From Echinicola rosea (GTDB lineage: Bacteria; Bacteroidota; Bacteroidia; Cytophagales; Cyclobacteriaceae), in NCBI RefSeq assembly GCF_005281475.1, contig NZ_CP040106.1:1245501-1309500 (forward strand): a DNA stretch of 64,000 nucleotides. The letters run 5' to 3'. The position numbers and the translations under genes were made by a program. Below are positions 1-10,293 of the stretch, in pieces (position 1 is the stretch's first letter; each line of letters begins with the position of its first letter). The notes below the pieces were generated by a model. It ran no database searches and was not told where the DNA came from. It was given only the letters and a program-made list of their open reading frames with translations.

Positions 1-176
1 AGCTTTTAGGATTAAAGAAAAACGTCCAGATTTACCCCTAAATCCCCTAAAGGGGACTTTATATTTCCATTTCAAAGAATGGGACAGTTTTAGAAAATCC
101 AAAAGATCTTTTTTGATTTCATATAAAACCAGATGTTTAGCGTAGTAAAATTTAGTCGGGGGACAGTGATTAAAAA
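1..176. other. Intergenic segment downstream of the nitrate operon
   Basis: No credible gene is seen. The segment contains a short hairpin CCCCTAAAGGGG near position 50, followed by AT-rich sequence. It lies 3' of the last gene of the minus-strand transporter operon, so the hairpin could be part of a termination region, although it has only a short T-tract. The operon may also continue beyond the window edge. Confidence 0.4.
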
Positions 177-990
177 TCAGTGATTCAGGAAATTCATAAG
201 ATAACCCCTATAATCATAGTATTCGGGATGCTCGAGTACTTCCCTGCGTTCGCGGGGACGAGCAAAGGGAATGATCAGTTCATCCCCGATTTTGGCATAA
301 GGGCCACTGGTCATCATGATCACCCGATCGGCCAAAAAGATGGATTCGTCCACATCGTGGGTGATGGCCACAGCAGTGATTTTCTCCCGTTGCCAAATTT
401 CCAGCAAGACGTCCTGAAGCTCGCCCCGGGTCAGGGAATCGAGCATTCCGAACGGCTCGTCCAGCAGCAGTAATTTTGGCTTCAGCGCAAAGGCTCTGGC
501 AATCCCAACCCTTTGTTGCATACCTTGGGAGAGGGAGTGCGCTTTCTTGTCAAAATCTCCACCAAGCCCGACTTTGTCCAGATAATATTTACAAATATCA
601 AGTTTTTCGACCCTTTTGGCATGGGGAAATACCTGCTTCACTCCGATCATTACGTTTTCCAATGCGGTAAGCCAAGGCAGTAAACTGGGTGACTGGAAGA
701 CCACGGCGCGGTCAGGACCTGCTTCAATGACAGGCGTACCATCGACAATGATCTTTCCACCAGAGATGTCATTGAGTCCGGCAATCATGGTGAGCAGGGT
801 TGATTTGCCACAGCCCGAATGGCCAATAATGGACACAAATTCTCCTTTGCGGATGCTGAGCTGAAGGTCATCCAACACGACGTAATCGCCCTTTGGGGTG
901 GGATAGACCTTTCGGAGTTGGTCACAGACGAGCAGATAGGGCTGGTCTTTTAGATGGGGATTGGTGTTTTCGTTCTAGTAAAGCTTGCAT
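177..990 (-). CDS. Nitrate/nitrite-type ABC transporter ATP-binding protein (NrtD-like), 5' end apparently frameshifted
   Basis: ATPase subunit of a nitrate/nitrite/cyanate-type (or taurine-type) importer. The long reading frame 177-975 has Walker [10 protein letters not shown], the Q-loop region [14 protein letters not shown] signature LSQGMQQR, Walker B LLLLDEP and the switch histidine in ITHDVDES. The only usual start codons in that frame are GTG/TTG at 876-881. These would remove the conserved first strand, yet the frame upstream still reads like an ABC N-terminus ([19 protein letters not shown]) back to an in-frame stop at 976-978. A good ATG lies at 988-990, 11 bases after the preceding gene's stop, reading [12 protein letters not shown] in another frame. 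Removing one base from the C4 run (complement of 956-959) would join the two frames. The 177-990 coordinates therefore assume a frameshift (sequence error, mutation or recoding); the conservative alternative is 177-878 from TTG. Last gene of a five-gene operon. Confidence 0.75.
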
Positions 991-1001
991 GATCAGTGGA
1001 T

Positions 1002-1886
1002 TTAGAAATACTTGACTTTTTCACTTTTACGCTTGATACCCGGGAACACCCTTCCAGGCATCACAGGTTTTAGGTCTGGCAGGATGTATCGTTGATCATG
1101 GGATTTTTTCCTGTTGGCGCCTACTTCGATGAGGTATTCCATGATCTCATTCCTGAGCTTTTTATAGTGATCGTTTTGGTTGATGGCAGAAAGGTCCCTT
1201 GGCCGTTCGATGTCGATGGCAAACGCTGGTCCCAATGTGGCCTTGGGCCCTGGCGTCAGTGGTATGATGCGGTCAGCCATCAGGATGCCCTCATCCACGT
1301 CATTGGTGATCAGCACGGCGGTCTTTTGGTCATGGCTCCAGATGCGGACGATTTCTTCTTGTAAGCTGCCTCGGGTGAGGGCATCCAGGGCGCTGAGTGG
1401 TTCGTCCATCAGCAATATTTCAGGATTCATCGCCAAGGCCCGCGCCACCGATACCCGTTGACGCATGCCGCCGGAAAGTTCTTTGGGAAATTTGTCCATG
1501 GCCGGTGTGAGGTTTACCATCCCGATGTACTTTTTGATGTGGTGGCTTTTTTCATTGGAGGACATTTTTGGAAATACCTCGTCCACTGCGAGTTTTACAT
1601 TGTTATAGACCGATAGCCAGGGAAGCAGGGAATAGTTTTGGAAAATCACTCCACGGTCGGGGCCGGGGCCGGTTACAGGAAGTCCGTGCAGCAGCACTTC
1701 GCCGCTGTCGGGAAACTGCAGCCCGTTCAGGAGGTTGATCAAGGAAGTTTTTCCAGATCCTGAAAAACCTACGATGGCCACAAATTCGCCTTCTTGGACA
1801 CTTAAGTTGATATCCGCTAACACCTCAACCCTTGCGGCACCTGTGCCATAGGATTTTGATACGTTTTTGAGTTCTATGATGGCCAT
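1002..1886 (-). CDS. Nitrate/nitrite-type ABC transporter ATP-binding protein (NrtC-like)
   Basis: Second ATPase of the importer, 294 residues. Visible motifs are Walker [10 protein letters not shown] (about residues 39-47), the Q-loop region [11 protein letters not shown], signature LSGGMRQR, Walker B ILLMDEP with D-loop SALD, and ITNDVDEG, where the usual switch histidine (THD) is replaced by asparagine. The ATPase core ends near residue 255 and is followed by a short basic tail. It lacks the large substrate-binding-like C-terminal domain of cyanobacterial NrtC, so the resemblance is to the ATPase half only. It starts 4 bases after the permease gene and precedes the second ATPase, so a heterodimeric ATPase pair is likely. 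The non-canonical H-loop suggests asymmetric nucleotide sites (inference). Confidence 0.88.
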   Translation of the reverse strand: MAIIELKNVSKSYGTGAARVEVLADINLSVQEGEFVAIVGFSGSGKTSLINLLNGLQFPDSGEVLLHGLPVTGPGPDRGVIFQNYSLLPWLSVYNNVKLAVDEVFPKMSSNEKSHHIKKYIGMVNLTPAMDKFPKELSGGMRQRVSVARALAMNPEILLMDEPLSALDALTRGSLQEEIVRIWSHDQKTAVLITNDVDEGILMADRIIPLTPGPKATLGPAFAIDIERPRDLSAINQNDHYKKLRNEIMEYLIEVGANRKKSHDQRYILPDLKPVMPGRVFPGIKRKSEKVKYF

Positions 1887-1890
1887 GGTC

Positions 1891-2982
1891 TTATGCTTTT
1901 TGAAAGGTCATTAATTGCTGCACGGTAAGCATGATGCGGTCCAGTAGGAAACCGATGATGCCGATGATAAACATGGCCACGATGATCTTGGCATTGGAAT
2001 CACTGGCGCCATTTTGAAATTCCTCCCAGACGAAACTCCCTAGCCCAGGGCTCTGTGCCAAGAGTTCGATGGCGATCAATACCATCCAGGCCACGGACAC
2101 GGTGATCCTTAGGCCGGTAAAGATCAAGGGAAAGGATGCCGGGAGGATGATCTTGAAGATTTTTTTACCAACGCCCAGTTTGAGAACTTTGGCGACATTG
2201 ATATAGTCCTTGTCCACAGAGGAGACGCCCAAGCTGGTATTGACCAAGGTGGCCCACATGGCACAGAGCCCTACGCTGATGGCAGAGATAATGAATGATT
2301 TGTCCATTTGAGGATCAGTGATCAGGGTTTTGACCACCATGAATACGAGTAGCAACCACACTACTGGAGACACTGGCTTCAGGATTTGGATAAGCCAATT
2401 GAAGGAATTGCGCAGTACGTCGCTTAGTCCAATGATGATACCGATGGGCACTGCAATGACCAGAGCCAATACAAATCCCGCCGCGACGGTTTTCAGGCTG
2501 GTACCGATTTGGTCCACAAAGGACGGCCGGCCAGTGTAGGTAATGGGATCCAAGCCCTGTTCTGCCCGTTTGGCATTGGTGTCGGCTACTTTATGGCGGA
2601 ATTCCCTTTTTTTGTCCGTAATTTGGAGATGGTCTTTCCATAAGGCGATGTAAGCGGCATACACCTGCTTTGGAGATGGTAGGGTATTTGGCTGACAACT
2701 GATGTCGCCAGAGGCAATGCAGTCTGCCATGGCTATTGCGGCTTCCTCACCCTGTTCTGTGCGTGCTTTTTCTATCCGGGCCTCTGCTTCTTTGTTGTAA
2801 AGGGCAGTGGCGCCGAGGTGCCAGAGCAGTATAAAGAGCAAAATGGAAAGGAGAGGAAACAAGGTGCTTTTGATCAAGGCAAGGGCGTTTTTCTTTGGCT
2901 CTTCCCCGGCAACAAGCCTTACCAAGGGCTCCAAAAAGCCCAAGCCTATCGTACGCATGGTGTGTATCGTTCTATCTTTCAT
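1891..2982 (-). CDS. Nitrate/nitrite-type ABC transporter permease (NrtB-like)
   Basis: Inner-membrane permease of the importer, 363 residues, BPD_transp_1 family. One hydrophobic segment lies near residues 39-58 and is followed by a charged loop of about 100 residues. Then come the core transmembrane helices (about 165-355) with the EAA-type coupling sequence [20 protein letters not shown]. The C-terminal core resembles NrtB/SsuC/TauC permeases. The long loop between the first helix and the core is larger than in typical NrtB proteins and probably faces the periplasm. It follows the binding-protein gene by 21 bases and precedes the first ATPase gene by 4 bases. Confidence 0.9.
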   Translation of the reverse strand: MKDRTIHTMRTIGLGFLEPLVRLVAGEEPKKNALALIKSTLFPLLSILLFILLWHLGATALYNKEAEARIEKARTEQGEEAAIAMADCIASGDISCQPNTLPSPKQVYAAYIALWKDHLQITDKKREFRHKVADTNAKRAEQGLDPITYTGRPSFVDQIGTSLKTVAAGFVLALVIAVPIGIIIGLSDVLRNSFNWLIQILKPVSPVVWLLLVFMVVKTLITDPQMDKSFIISAISVGLCAMWATLVNTSLGVSSVDKDYINVAKVLKLGVGKKIFKIILPASFPLIFTGLRITVSVAWMVLIAIELLAQSPGLGSFVWEEFQNGASDSNAKIIVAMFIIGIIGFLLDRIMLTVQQLMTFQKA

Positions 2983-3003
2983 GGCTTTTTTGGTTGGATG
3001 GTA

Positions 3004-4395
3004 TTAGTCTTTATTTCCAATTTTGAAGCTATTGATATACTCAATGGGTGCTTTACCGTCATAGGACGTGCCATCAATAAAGTCGGTGCTGGCCGGCTTG
3101 TATCCGTCGGTTTGCGGGATTTCATCAGCAGTTAGATGGCCTTCCGTGACCAGCATTTCTGCGGCTTTTTTCCAGATGTCCGGGCGATAGATGTCCTTGA
3201 TGGTTTCATGGTACCATGCTTCCGGTTTGCTTTCCGGGATCTGTCCCCATCGGCGCATCTGTGTCAGGAACCATATACCGTCTGAGTAGTACGGGTACGT
3301 AGCATGATAGCGAAAGAAGACATTAAAATCGGGCATGGACCGTTTGTCGCCTTTTTCAAACTCAAAGGTACCTGTCATGGAATTGGCGATGACCACGGAA
3401 TCTGCACCGACGTACTCAGGCTGGGAGAGGATCCCAACTGCTTTTGGGCGGTTTCCGGGAGTATCCAACCATTTTCCAGCGCGGATCAAGGCCTTAGTGA
3501 CAGCGATTGCCGTATTGGGATTTTCATCCACAAACTTTTTGGACATCACAAATACCTTTTCGGGATTGTTTTTCCACACATCATAATTGGTCGTTACCGG
3601 TACACCGATGCCTTTGAAGACTGCCTGTTGGTTCCAGGGCTCACCCACGCAGTAGCCATAGATGGTTCCTGCTTCCAGGGTAGCGGGCATTTGTGGTGGA
3701 GGTGTCACCGAGAGCAGCACGTCAGCATCCACTTGCCCTTGGATATTGTCTGCAGTATAGAAGCCAGGATTTATTCCTGCCGCCGCCAGCCAATACCTAA
3801 TTTCATAATTGTGGGTGGATACCGGAAAGACCATCCCCATTTTAAAAGGCCTGCCACTGTTTTTGTATTGCTGGATTACAGGGGCCAGGGCGTCGGCTTT
3901 GATGGGATGTTGGGGGCGTCCTTCGGCATCTTTGGGAATGTTTGGCTTCATGTCGGACCACACTTCATTGGAGACTGTGATGCCATTGCCATTCAGGTCC
4001 ATGGAAAAGGGCGTTACCAGTTCTGCCTGTCGGCCAAATCCAGCTCCTGCAGCGATCGGCTGCCCTGCAAGCATATGGGAGCCGTCCAGTTGACCGTCGA
4101 TGACCCGGTCGAGGACATTTTTCCAGTTGGATTGTGCTTCTATGGTTACGTATAGTCCTTCGTCTTCGAAGAAGCCCAGTTCTTTGGCGATGGCCAGGGG
4201 AGCCATATCTGTCAGCTTTATAAAGCCAAAGGTCAGCTGTGGTTTTTCGATGGGGAGTGGGTTGCTATGGGAAGTATTTTCTTCTGTTTTGACGGAGGAT
4301 CCGGAGGTGTTTTCTCCTCCGCAGCCGGCCAGAGCTCCTGACAAAAAAGGCACAAGTACACTGGCCACAATCCATTTAGATTGTAGAAATTTCAT
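3004..4395 (-). CDS. Nitrate/nitrite-type ABC transporter substrate-binding lipoprotein (NrtA-like)
   Basis: Solute-binding protein of 463 residues. The N-terminus is a lipoprotein signal with lipobox LAGC (Cys near residue 25) and a Ser/Thr/Asn-rich linker, so it should be lipid-anchored on the periplasmic side. The body carries features of the NrtA/CynA family: [19 protein letters not shown] at the first strand, [14 protein letters not shown], and [13 protein letters not shown] late in the fold. Nitrate or nitrite is the expected ligand from the family; bicarbonate or cyanate cannot be excluded from sequence reading alone. It is the second gene of the operon, 24 bases after the porin gene. 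Confidence 0.92.
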   Translation of the reverse strand: MKFLQSKWIVASVLVPFLSGALAGCGGENTSGSSVKTEENTSHSNPLPIEKPQLTFGFIKLTDMAPLAIAKELGFFEDEGLYVTIEAQSNWKNVLDRVIDGQLDGSHMLAGQPIAAGAGFGRQAELVTPFSMDLNGNGITVSNEVWSDMKPNIPKDAEGRPQHPIKADALAPVIQQYKNSGRPFKMGMVFPVSTHNYEIRYWLAAAGINPGFYTADNIQGQVDADVLLSVTPPPQMPATLEAGTIYGYCVGEPWNQQAVFKGIGVPVTTNYDVWKNNPEKVFVMSKKFVDENPNTAIAVTKALIRAGKWLDTPGNRPKAVGILSQPEYVGADSVVIANSMTGTFEFEKGDKRSMPDFNVFFRYHATYPYYSDGIWFLTQMRRWGQIPESKPEAWYHETIKDIYRPDIWKKAAEMLVTEGHLTADEIPQTDGYKPASTDFIDGTSYDGKAPIEYINSFKIGNKD

Positions 4396-4419
4396 AAGGA
4401 TGTTATTTTATAGGTTAAC

Positions 4420-5691
4420 TTATTTGGATGAGGTAAAAAGGGTAGGTTTGAAGGTAATCATAGTCCAGGCCCAGTTTTGGATATGGGTGCGGTCACCGCC
4501 GCGGATGGTTTCCATGGTTTCCGTGGCAAACATCTGTGAATAGCCGATGTTCCAGGTTACTGCTTCGGCCAGTTTGATGCCATAGACTAAATCGATCTCA
4601 GTACCCATGGCCTTGGAGAGCTCTTCACCCGTGCCATCGAATTGGCTGGATCCGGTAAAGAATTGGTGCAAATGTCCTTGGAGGCTTCCTTTGCCAATTT
4701 TCCATTTGGTTTTTAGGTAGATGTCATTGACACCTACGGCTCCATTGGCAGGCCCTACAAAGAAATAGTCCATAAAGCCATTAAAGGCGTGATTGGTGCC
4801 GAAATCTGGGCTAAAAGCGGTGTTTTTCCCATCCGAGAGGTCTCCATCACCAGAGATATACTCCACACCTAAGGTCAGTGGTGTGACTGCGGTGGGAATG
4901 GTCGCATTAATTCCTGCCAGAAAAGCACTGACATCGTTGGTGCCTTGTTTGCCAGATTGGTAGTAGAAGTCTCCAGCGAAGGACACCTTACCAAGGTTTA
5001 CATTAGGGATAAAACCAAATGTTTGTTTATTAGAGACTGTGCTATCTGCATTTTGATAACCGGCATTGTGTGCCAATAATGAAAAGCCTCCTGCCTCGTA
5101 GTCTTTGTGAAACCAAGCATATTGCATGGTTTTGTAATTACCGGACACACTATAAAAATTGGCACCGTCGCCCTGTAAAAAGCCAGGCTCGGGCACGTCA
5201 TCATCTTGGTTATAGGCAAGTCCGACGTGAAGTTGCGTGCTTTTTTCCTGGCTTTCATATATGAAGAGAAGGGCATCATGCCTTCTTCCTTGTTGTGCCC
5301 ATTCCAGTCCACCAAGAAATCGTTGGTTATCATAGGAGAGTATCTGGCGGCCTACTTTTACCGAAAATTCCGGATTGAAGAAATATTGGCCCCAAGCTTC
5401 ACTGAGGAAAGTATTGCCGGGTTCCTCCTTGAAGATTTGGGTAGTTTCGCCCCAAATGCGGACATCCTGAAAGGCCAGTTTGAATACAAAGTCACTGTTG
5501 GAATAATCCAAGTACAGCCTTGATCGCTGCTCTGTGAAGAAAGCAGGATCCTTGCTGTCGTCGGTGAGTGTTTTGAAACCATTGCGAAATTCAGACCTTG
5601 GGCGCACCTCAGCAGAAATGCGGATTTGTGCAAATGTCTTGGAGACCAAGATTCCACACATCAATGCGGTTAGGAGATAAATCTTTTTCAT
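4420..5691 (-). CDS. Outer-membrane porin of the alginate-export/OprD-like beta-barrel type
   Basis: A secreted protein of about 423 residues with signal peptide MKKIYLLTALMCGILVSKTFAQ, followed by alternating aromatic/polar strands (for example RSRLYLDYSNSDFVFKLAFQDV) typical of a 16-18-strand barrel and a C-terminal strand ending in Phe-rich sequence. The frame is open upstream to 5811, but the ATG at 5691 is chosen because it gives a canonical signal peptide and the upstream stretch holds the promoter elements. It is the first gene of the nitrate transport operon, so it probably provides outer-membrane passage for nitrate/nitrite (inference from context; family members also export alginate or take up small anions). 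Confidence 0.85.
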   Translation of the reverse strand: MKKIYLLTALMCGILVSKTFAQIRISAEVRPRSEFRNGFKTLTDDSKDPAFFTEQRSRLYLDYSNSDFVFKLAFQDVRIWGETTQIFKEEPGNTFLSEAWGQYFFNPEFSVKVGRQILSYDNQRFLGGLEWAQQGRRHDALLFIYESQEKSTQLHVGLAYNQDDDVPEPGFLQGDGANFYSVSGNYKTMQYAWFHKDYEAGGFSLLAHNAGYQNADSTVSNKQTFGFIPNVNLGKVSFAGDFYYQSGKQGTNDVSAFLAGINATIPTAVTPLTLGVEYISGDGDLSDGKNTAFSPDFGTNHAFNGFMDYFFVGPANGAVGVNDIYLKTKWKIGKGSLQGHLHQFFTGSSQFDGTGEELSKAMGTEIDLVYGIKLAEAVTWNIGYSQMFATETMETIRGGDRTHIQNWAWTMITFKPTLFTSSK

Positions 5692-5710
5692 TGGGTTGTT
5701 TTGTGGTGGT

Positions 5711-5762
5711 GTTTTGTAAATAAGTATTATTACGTAATGTTTATGCAAACATAAGCTACGTA
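5711..5762 (-). promoter_or_regulatory. Promoter and candidate Crp/Fnr-type operator of the nitrate operon
   Basis: Read on the minus strand, TTTG (5749-5746), 19 bases and TACTTATT (5726-5719) fit the Bacteroidota -33/-7 promoter layout. The -33 TTTG is the exact centre of a perfect 5-4-5 palindrome, TTATG-N4-CATAA at 5741-5754, the geometry of Crp/Fnr half-sites. TACGTA palindromes lie at 5731-5736 (between -33 and -7) and 5757-5762 (just upstream). The adjacent gene encodes a Crp/Fnr protein whose own promoter has three TACGTA copies. Confidence 0.55.
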
Positions 5763-5809
5763 AGACAGAGGTTCTATGCGTTAATACAGCATAGAGTCCT
5801 TTTTTTATC

Positions 5810-5836
5810 ATAAAAAAACCTGCGTTTTGGCAGGTT
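5810..5836 (-). terminator. Rho-independent terminator of the Crp/Fnr gene
   Basis: On the minus strand the stem AACCTGC/GCAGGTT (5836-5830 with 5823-5817, 6-base loop) is followed directly by a run of T residues. It lies about 40 bases after the stop of the regulator gene and separates it from the nitrate operon. A second hairpin TCTATGC/GCATAGA at 5773-5795 sits just beyond it and has a T-run on the plus strand. Confidence 0.75.
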
Positions 5837-5874
5837 CTAACTCAGGAAGGCATCATGTACTGTAATAAAGCGAT

Positions 5875-6588
5875 TTAGCTGTCGATAAAATAGTTGTGTT
5901 CGGAAATCTCGTTTCTAAGTAAATCTACGTTTTTTATGCCCAAATTTTTTCCTGATGCCTGAATCAGCCCTTCTTTTTTTAAGGAAGAAATAATGCGAAT
6001 GACCTGTTCATCGGTGGTACCGGCAAAATCCGCAATCTCTTTTCTAGATAATTTCACATTAAAAAAGCCATCTTTCTGGCCAAATTTTCTATTAATATAC
6101 AAAAATGCATCGATAACTTTCTCACGAACAGTCATTTGAGCAAATTTTTTCACTTTAGTTTCACTTCTGCTAAGCTCTTCAGCATAAAATGTCATCAGAT
6201 CATAGGTCAAGGAAGGTAATTGCTGGAGCATGGCTTTCATGGTGTCAGTAGAAAAATTGCAAAGTGTGGAATCCTCCAAGGCGGTGGCAGAGATATGGTA
6301 GGCTTGGCCTGCTCCGAATCCACGGTGACCGATAATGTCACCGTCCTTGGTCAGCCGGACAATTTGCTCTTTGCCATTAAGGCCTGTTTTGGCCACTTTT
6401 ACCTTCCCTTGGTTGATAAAATACAGCCCATGGATCGGCGCTCCTTCGATGATAAAATTTTGTCCTTTCTTACAAACAAGGGTGTTTTTTTGACATAGGA
6501 ATTCAGCCATTTCTTGGAGATGACAGTTTTTCTTGATGATGCAAGAAGTATTGGTACAGGTGAAGCAGTCTGTTGTTTGCGTTTCCAT
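5875..6588 (-). CDS. Crp/Fnr-family transcriptional regulator with N-terminal cysteine cluster
   Basis: A 237-residue regulator. Residues 1-25 contain four cysteines spaced Cys8-X2-Cys11-X4-Cys16-X5-Cys22, resembling the Fe-S ligand region of FNR proteins. A cyclic-nucleotide-binding-like beta-roll follows (about 30-145, with GLYFINQGKVKVAK and DGDIIGHRGFG), then a helix and a winged HTH (about 155-225) with recognition region LSRKEIADFAGTTDEQVIRIISSLKKEG. The cysteine spacing suggests an oxygen- or NO-labile iron-sulfur cluster (inference). It lies upstream of the nitrate operon on the same strand but has its own terminator and promoter, and both promoter regions share TACGTA palindromes, so it likely controls nitrate uptake and itself. 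Confidence 0.9.
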   Translation of the reverse strand: METQTTDCFTCTNTSCIIKKNCHLQEMAEFLCQKNTLVCKKGQNFIIEGAPIHGLYFINQGKVKVAKTGLNGKEQIVRLTKDGDIIGHRGFGAGQAYHISATALEDSTLCNFSTDTMKAMLQQLPSLTYDLMTFYAEELSRSETKVKKFAQMTVREKVIDAFLYINRKFGQKDGFFNVKLSRKEIADFAGTTDEQVIRIISSLKKEGLIQASGKNLGIKNVDLLRNEISEHNYFIDS

Positions 6589-6643
6589 ACGTAGAACTGT
6601 TTGTACGTAAATATACGTATTTTATATTAAAAATGACTACAAA
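6586..6643 (-). promoter_or_regulatory. Promoter of the Crp/Fnr gene with three TACGTA palindromes
   Basis: On the minus strand TTTG (6643-6640) is separated by 20 bases from TACGTATA (starting at 6619), a plausible Bacteroidota promoter. TACGTA occurs at 6614-6619 (as the -7 element itself), 6604-6609 (around the predicted transcription start) and 6588-6593 (touching the start codon). Sites at these positions would suit negative autoregulation. Confidence 0.5.
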
Positions 6644-6826
6644 CTGTTTTTTATCATGAATCGTGGCAATTGGTATTAGATTGGAAGAAAAATTGTAGGC
6701 GATGTTTTTGACGGCATGTAAATTTCCATGATGTGACCAGTCATTAAGTTCTTTATCCTTAGATAAGCAGATTGCGCTAACTTTACCGCTTGCCCTTGTC
6801 TTGGGGTGAAAGAATAAGCATGGCAA

Positions 6827-6859
6827 TTGCGGCTTTCCGGGACATAACATTTACTTTTG
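6827..6859 (+). promoter_or_regulatory. Candidate promoter placed unusually close to a start codon
   Basis: TACTTTTG at 6852-6859 matches the TAnnTTTG -7 consensus, with a TTG at 6827-6829 as a possible -33 element. The predicted transcription start would fall on or next to the ATG at 6864, implying a leaderless or nearly leaderless mRNA. Confidence 0.4.
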
Positions 6860-6863
6860 GGGC

Positions 6864-7238
6864 ATGATTGATTTTGATTTTGCACCGGAAAGTTACTTTG
6901 ACGGAACCGGCCCTTCTGCGCTGCTGGCTAAGCTTTCGTATCCCGAAAGCCAGTGGGGAGAGGAGATCAGTATTTATGCAGTGCCGCTAGATGGGAAGAT
7001 TTATTATGAGGTGGTGGATTTTTACGGAAATGATTTTGCCGTAAATCCTGAAAGGTCAGATCATCCCTTGAACCTGCAGGAGTTTATTGTTCTAATAGAG
7101 ACATTAGAGGTAATCGATCAAGGAGCAAAGGGAGACATGAATCTTACGCTTTCCGGTATTCCGGAAGCAAAAAGCAATGTGTATCCAGCGCTTGGGGCAT
7201 ATTTTATGGAAAAGCGCAAAAATTTTGGGATGCTTTGA
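6864..7238 (+). CDS. Conserved-looking hypothetical protein, 124 residues
   Basis: No family recognised. The protein is acidic, soluble and without a signal peptide. It begins MIDFDFAPESYFDGTGPSAL and contains WGEEISIYAVPLDGKIYYEVVDFYGNDF, which looks like consecutive beta-strands, followed by a helical LNLQEFIVLIETLEVI segment. Codon use and composition match its neighbours. A promoter-like TACTTTTG sits immediately before the ATG. It is convergent with the next gene, whose stop lies 3 bases away. The existence of a gene is fairly sure; function is unknown. Confidence 0.7.
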   Translation: MIDFDFAPESYFDGTGPSALLAKLSYPESQWGEEISIYAVPLDGKIYYEVVDFYGNDFAVNPERSDHPLNLQEFIVLIETLEVIDQGAKGDMNLTLSGIPEAKSNVYPALGAYFMEKRKNFGML

Positions 7239-7241
7239 TCA

Positions 7242-7472
7242 TCAGAAATCCCAAATGGTAGAGGTGGTTCCGTTTTGGACATGATTGGTCTGGAACCAAT
7301 ACTCATACGTTTCAAATTCAATGCAATCTTGAAGCTCCATTCCCTGATAGGTCATTTGCTTGATACTGGATCCTGGCAAAAAGCTTCTCAAATCATTGGC
7401 TTGGTCGATGGTCAACTGCGAAAGCTGCACGATGCGCTTGTTGTCGATTAGAATAGGTACAAGTTTTGTCAT
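7242..7472 (-). CDS. Small hypothetical protein, 76 residues
   Basis: No family recognised. A short soluble protein, MTKLVPILIDNKRIVQLSQL at the start, then a helical TIDQANDLRSFLPGSSIKQM segment and a C-terminal aromatic region (YEYWFQTN). It lacks cysteine pairs, a signal peptide or membrane segments. It is convergent with the 124-residue gene and divergent from the AEC transporter gene, from which it is separated by about 108 AT-rich bases that probably hold both promoters. Support comes from the tight gene packing and from plausible protein composition. Confidence 0.6.
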   Translation of the reverse strand: MTKLVPILIDNKRIVQLSQLTIDQANDLRSFLPGSSIKQMTYQGMELQDCIEFETYEYWFQTNHVQNGTTSTIWDF

Positions 7473-7580
7473 AGCAATTGGATTTCATTCATTAAAGAAA
7501 ATTAATAATATCAAATTATTGATTAACAACAGATTACATTACTGTTAATTTAGCTAAAAATTCTTGCAAACCTTTGTTCC

Positions 7581-8486
7581 ATGACCAACCTTATTCTCGT
7601 TATTCTTTGCCTGATCATCGGAATCCTACTGCAGCGGGTAAAGGAACTGCCCGACAGCGCTCCCAAGTCCCTGAACACATATTTGATTTATATTGTGTTG
7701 CCCGCATTGGCTTTGCTTCATATTCCCGAGACGGAACTTTCCATTGGATTGCTACTTCCCGTACTGACAGCTTGGATAAGTTTTGGACTATCATGGTTGA
7801 TTTTTGGTACCCTCGGTAGGCAGTTGGGATGGAGGAAAACCACTACCGGATGTCTCATTATAGTGCCTGGGCTGGCCAATACCTCTTTTATAGGCTTTCC
7901 GATTATCGAGGCCCTTTATGGAGAGGAAGGGCTGAAGATTGCTTTGTTGGTGGATCAAGCGGGCTCATTTATCATCGTGAGCAGCGTGGCAATTATCGTC
8001 GCATCGATTTATGGTCATGGAAAGAAGCGCAAAAGAGACGTTACCAAAAAAATCCTGACCTTCCCTCCATTTCTGTTTTTCCTGATTGCTATTGCCATGA
8101 ACCTTGGGGAGGTTACGCTTACGGGTATTCCACATGACATTTTGGAAGCATTTGCCGGCACCCTCACCCCCATCGCACTCATTGCTGTCGGGCTTCAAGT
8201 GAAGATCAGTTCCCAGACGCTTTCCTCAAGGGGTTTATGGTATGGCTTAGGCTATAAGCTATGCTTTATTCCGGTGGTGATTTTTTTGGTTTACAGATGG
8301 ATTTTCAGCCCAGATGATATTTTGTATAAAGTCAGCGTCATGGAAACAGCCATGGCCCCCATGATTACGGGTTCCATCATTGCGATTAACCATGACCTTA
8401 ATCCCAGGCTAGCTTCCTTGTTGGTGGGGATCGGGATTCCGCTATCTTTCATAACCTTGGTAGGTTGGTATTACATGGTAGGATAG
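7581..8486 (+). CDS. AEC (auxin efflux carrier) family transporter
   Basis: An integral membrane protein of 301 residues with about ten hydrophobic helices in two five-helix halves, the layout of the AEC/BART superfamily. Recognisable sequence includes VPGLANTSFIGFPIIEALYGEEG in the first half (the broken-helix region with an Asn-Thr pair) and VMETAMAPMITGSIIAINHDLNPRLASLLVGIGIPLSF in the second. Family members carry organic anions such as malate or malonate, but the substrate cannot be read from sequence. It stands alone between two divergent or unlinked neighbours. Confidence 0.85.
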   Translation: MTNLILVILCLIIGILLQRVKELPDSAPKSLNTYLIYIVLPALALLHIPETELSIGLLLPVLTAWISFGLSWLIFGTLGRQLGWRKTTTGCLIIVPGLANTSFIGFPIIEALYGEEGLKIALLVDQAGSFIIVSSVAIIVASIYGHGKKRKRDVTKKILTFPPFLFFLIAIAMNLGEVTLTGIPHDILEAFAGTLTPIALIAVGLQVKISSQTLSSRGLWYGLGYKLCFIPVVIFLVYRWIFSPDDILYKVSVMETAMAPMITGSIIAINHDLNPRLASLLVGIGIPLSFITLVGWYYMVG

Positions 8487-8686
8487 GGGATACGATGATG
8501 TTGACAGAAATCTTTCTACCGTGTTTTTCCGCATATATATCAACTATATAGGTTGTACTTTCTACCTGCCAATGATCGTTTGGTAGGAGGAGTAAACGTT
8601 AAAAGGAACCTTGTGGAGCGATTCCAAAGAATATTCCAGCATTGATAAAAAAAAGCGGAATTTTTTAAATTATTTTCTTACTGACG

Positions 8687-8718
8687 TTGATTCGCATTCA
8701 AAATTGTTCGTATCTTTG
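8687..8718 (+). promoter_or_regulatory. Promoter of guaB
   Basis: TTG at 8687-8689 and TATCTTTG at 8711-8718 fit the Bacteroidota consensus pair (TTTG and TAnnTTTG). The -7 element ends 33 bases before the guaB ATG, leaving a short leader. No riboswitch-like structure was seen in the leader. Confidence 0.55.
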
Positions 8719-8730
8719 ACGGGCAAATAG

Positions 8731-10230
<1,500 letters not shown>

Positions 10231-10252
10231 TATTAAGAACATAATGGCAAAG

Positions 10253-10285
10253 AAGGCTATCCAAATCAATGGGTAGCCTTTTTTT
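10253..10285 (+). terminator. Rho-independent terminator of guaB
   Basis: The stem AAGGCTAxCC pairs with GGxTAGCCTT across an AT-rich loop and is followed by seven T residues, starting 22 bases after the guaB stop. Confidence 0.85.
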
Positions 10286-10293
10286 ATCAATGG

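Noticed and set aside
3297..3303. Further TACGTA-type or DnaA-box sites inside coding regions (for example 15712, 46492)
   Set aside because: Single copies inside genes are expected by chance and lack clustering or promoter context.
4420..5811. Longer N-terminus for the porin (start at 5811)
   Set aside because: The extra 40 residues cover the promoter and operator sequences, and a canonical signal peptide begins at 5691.
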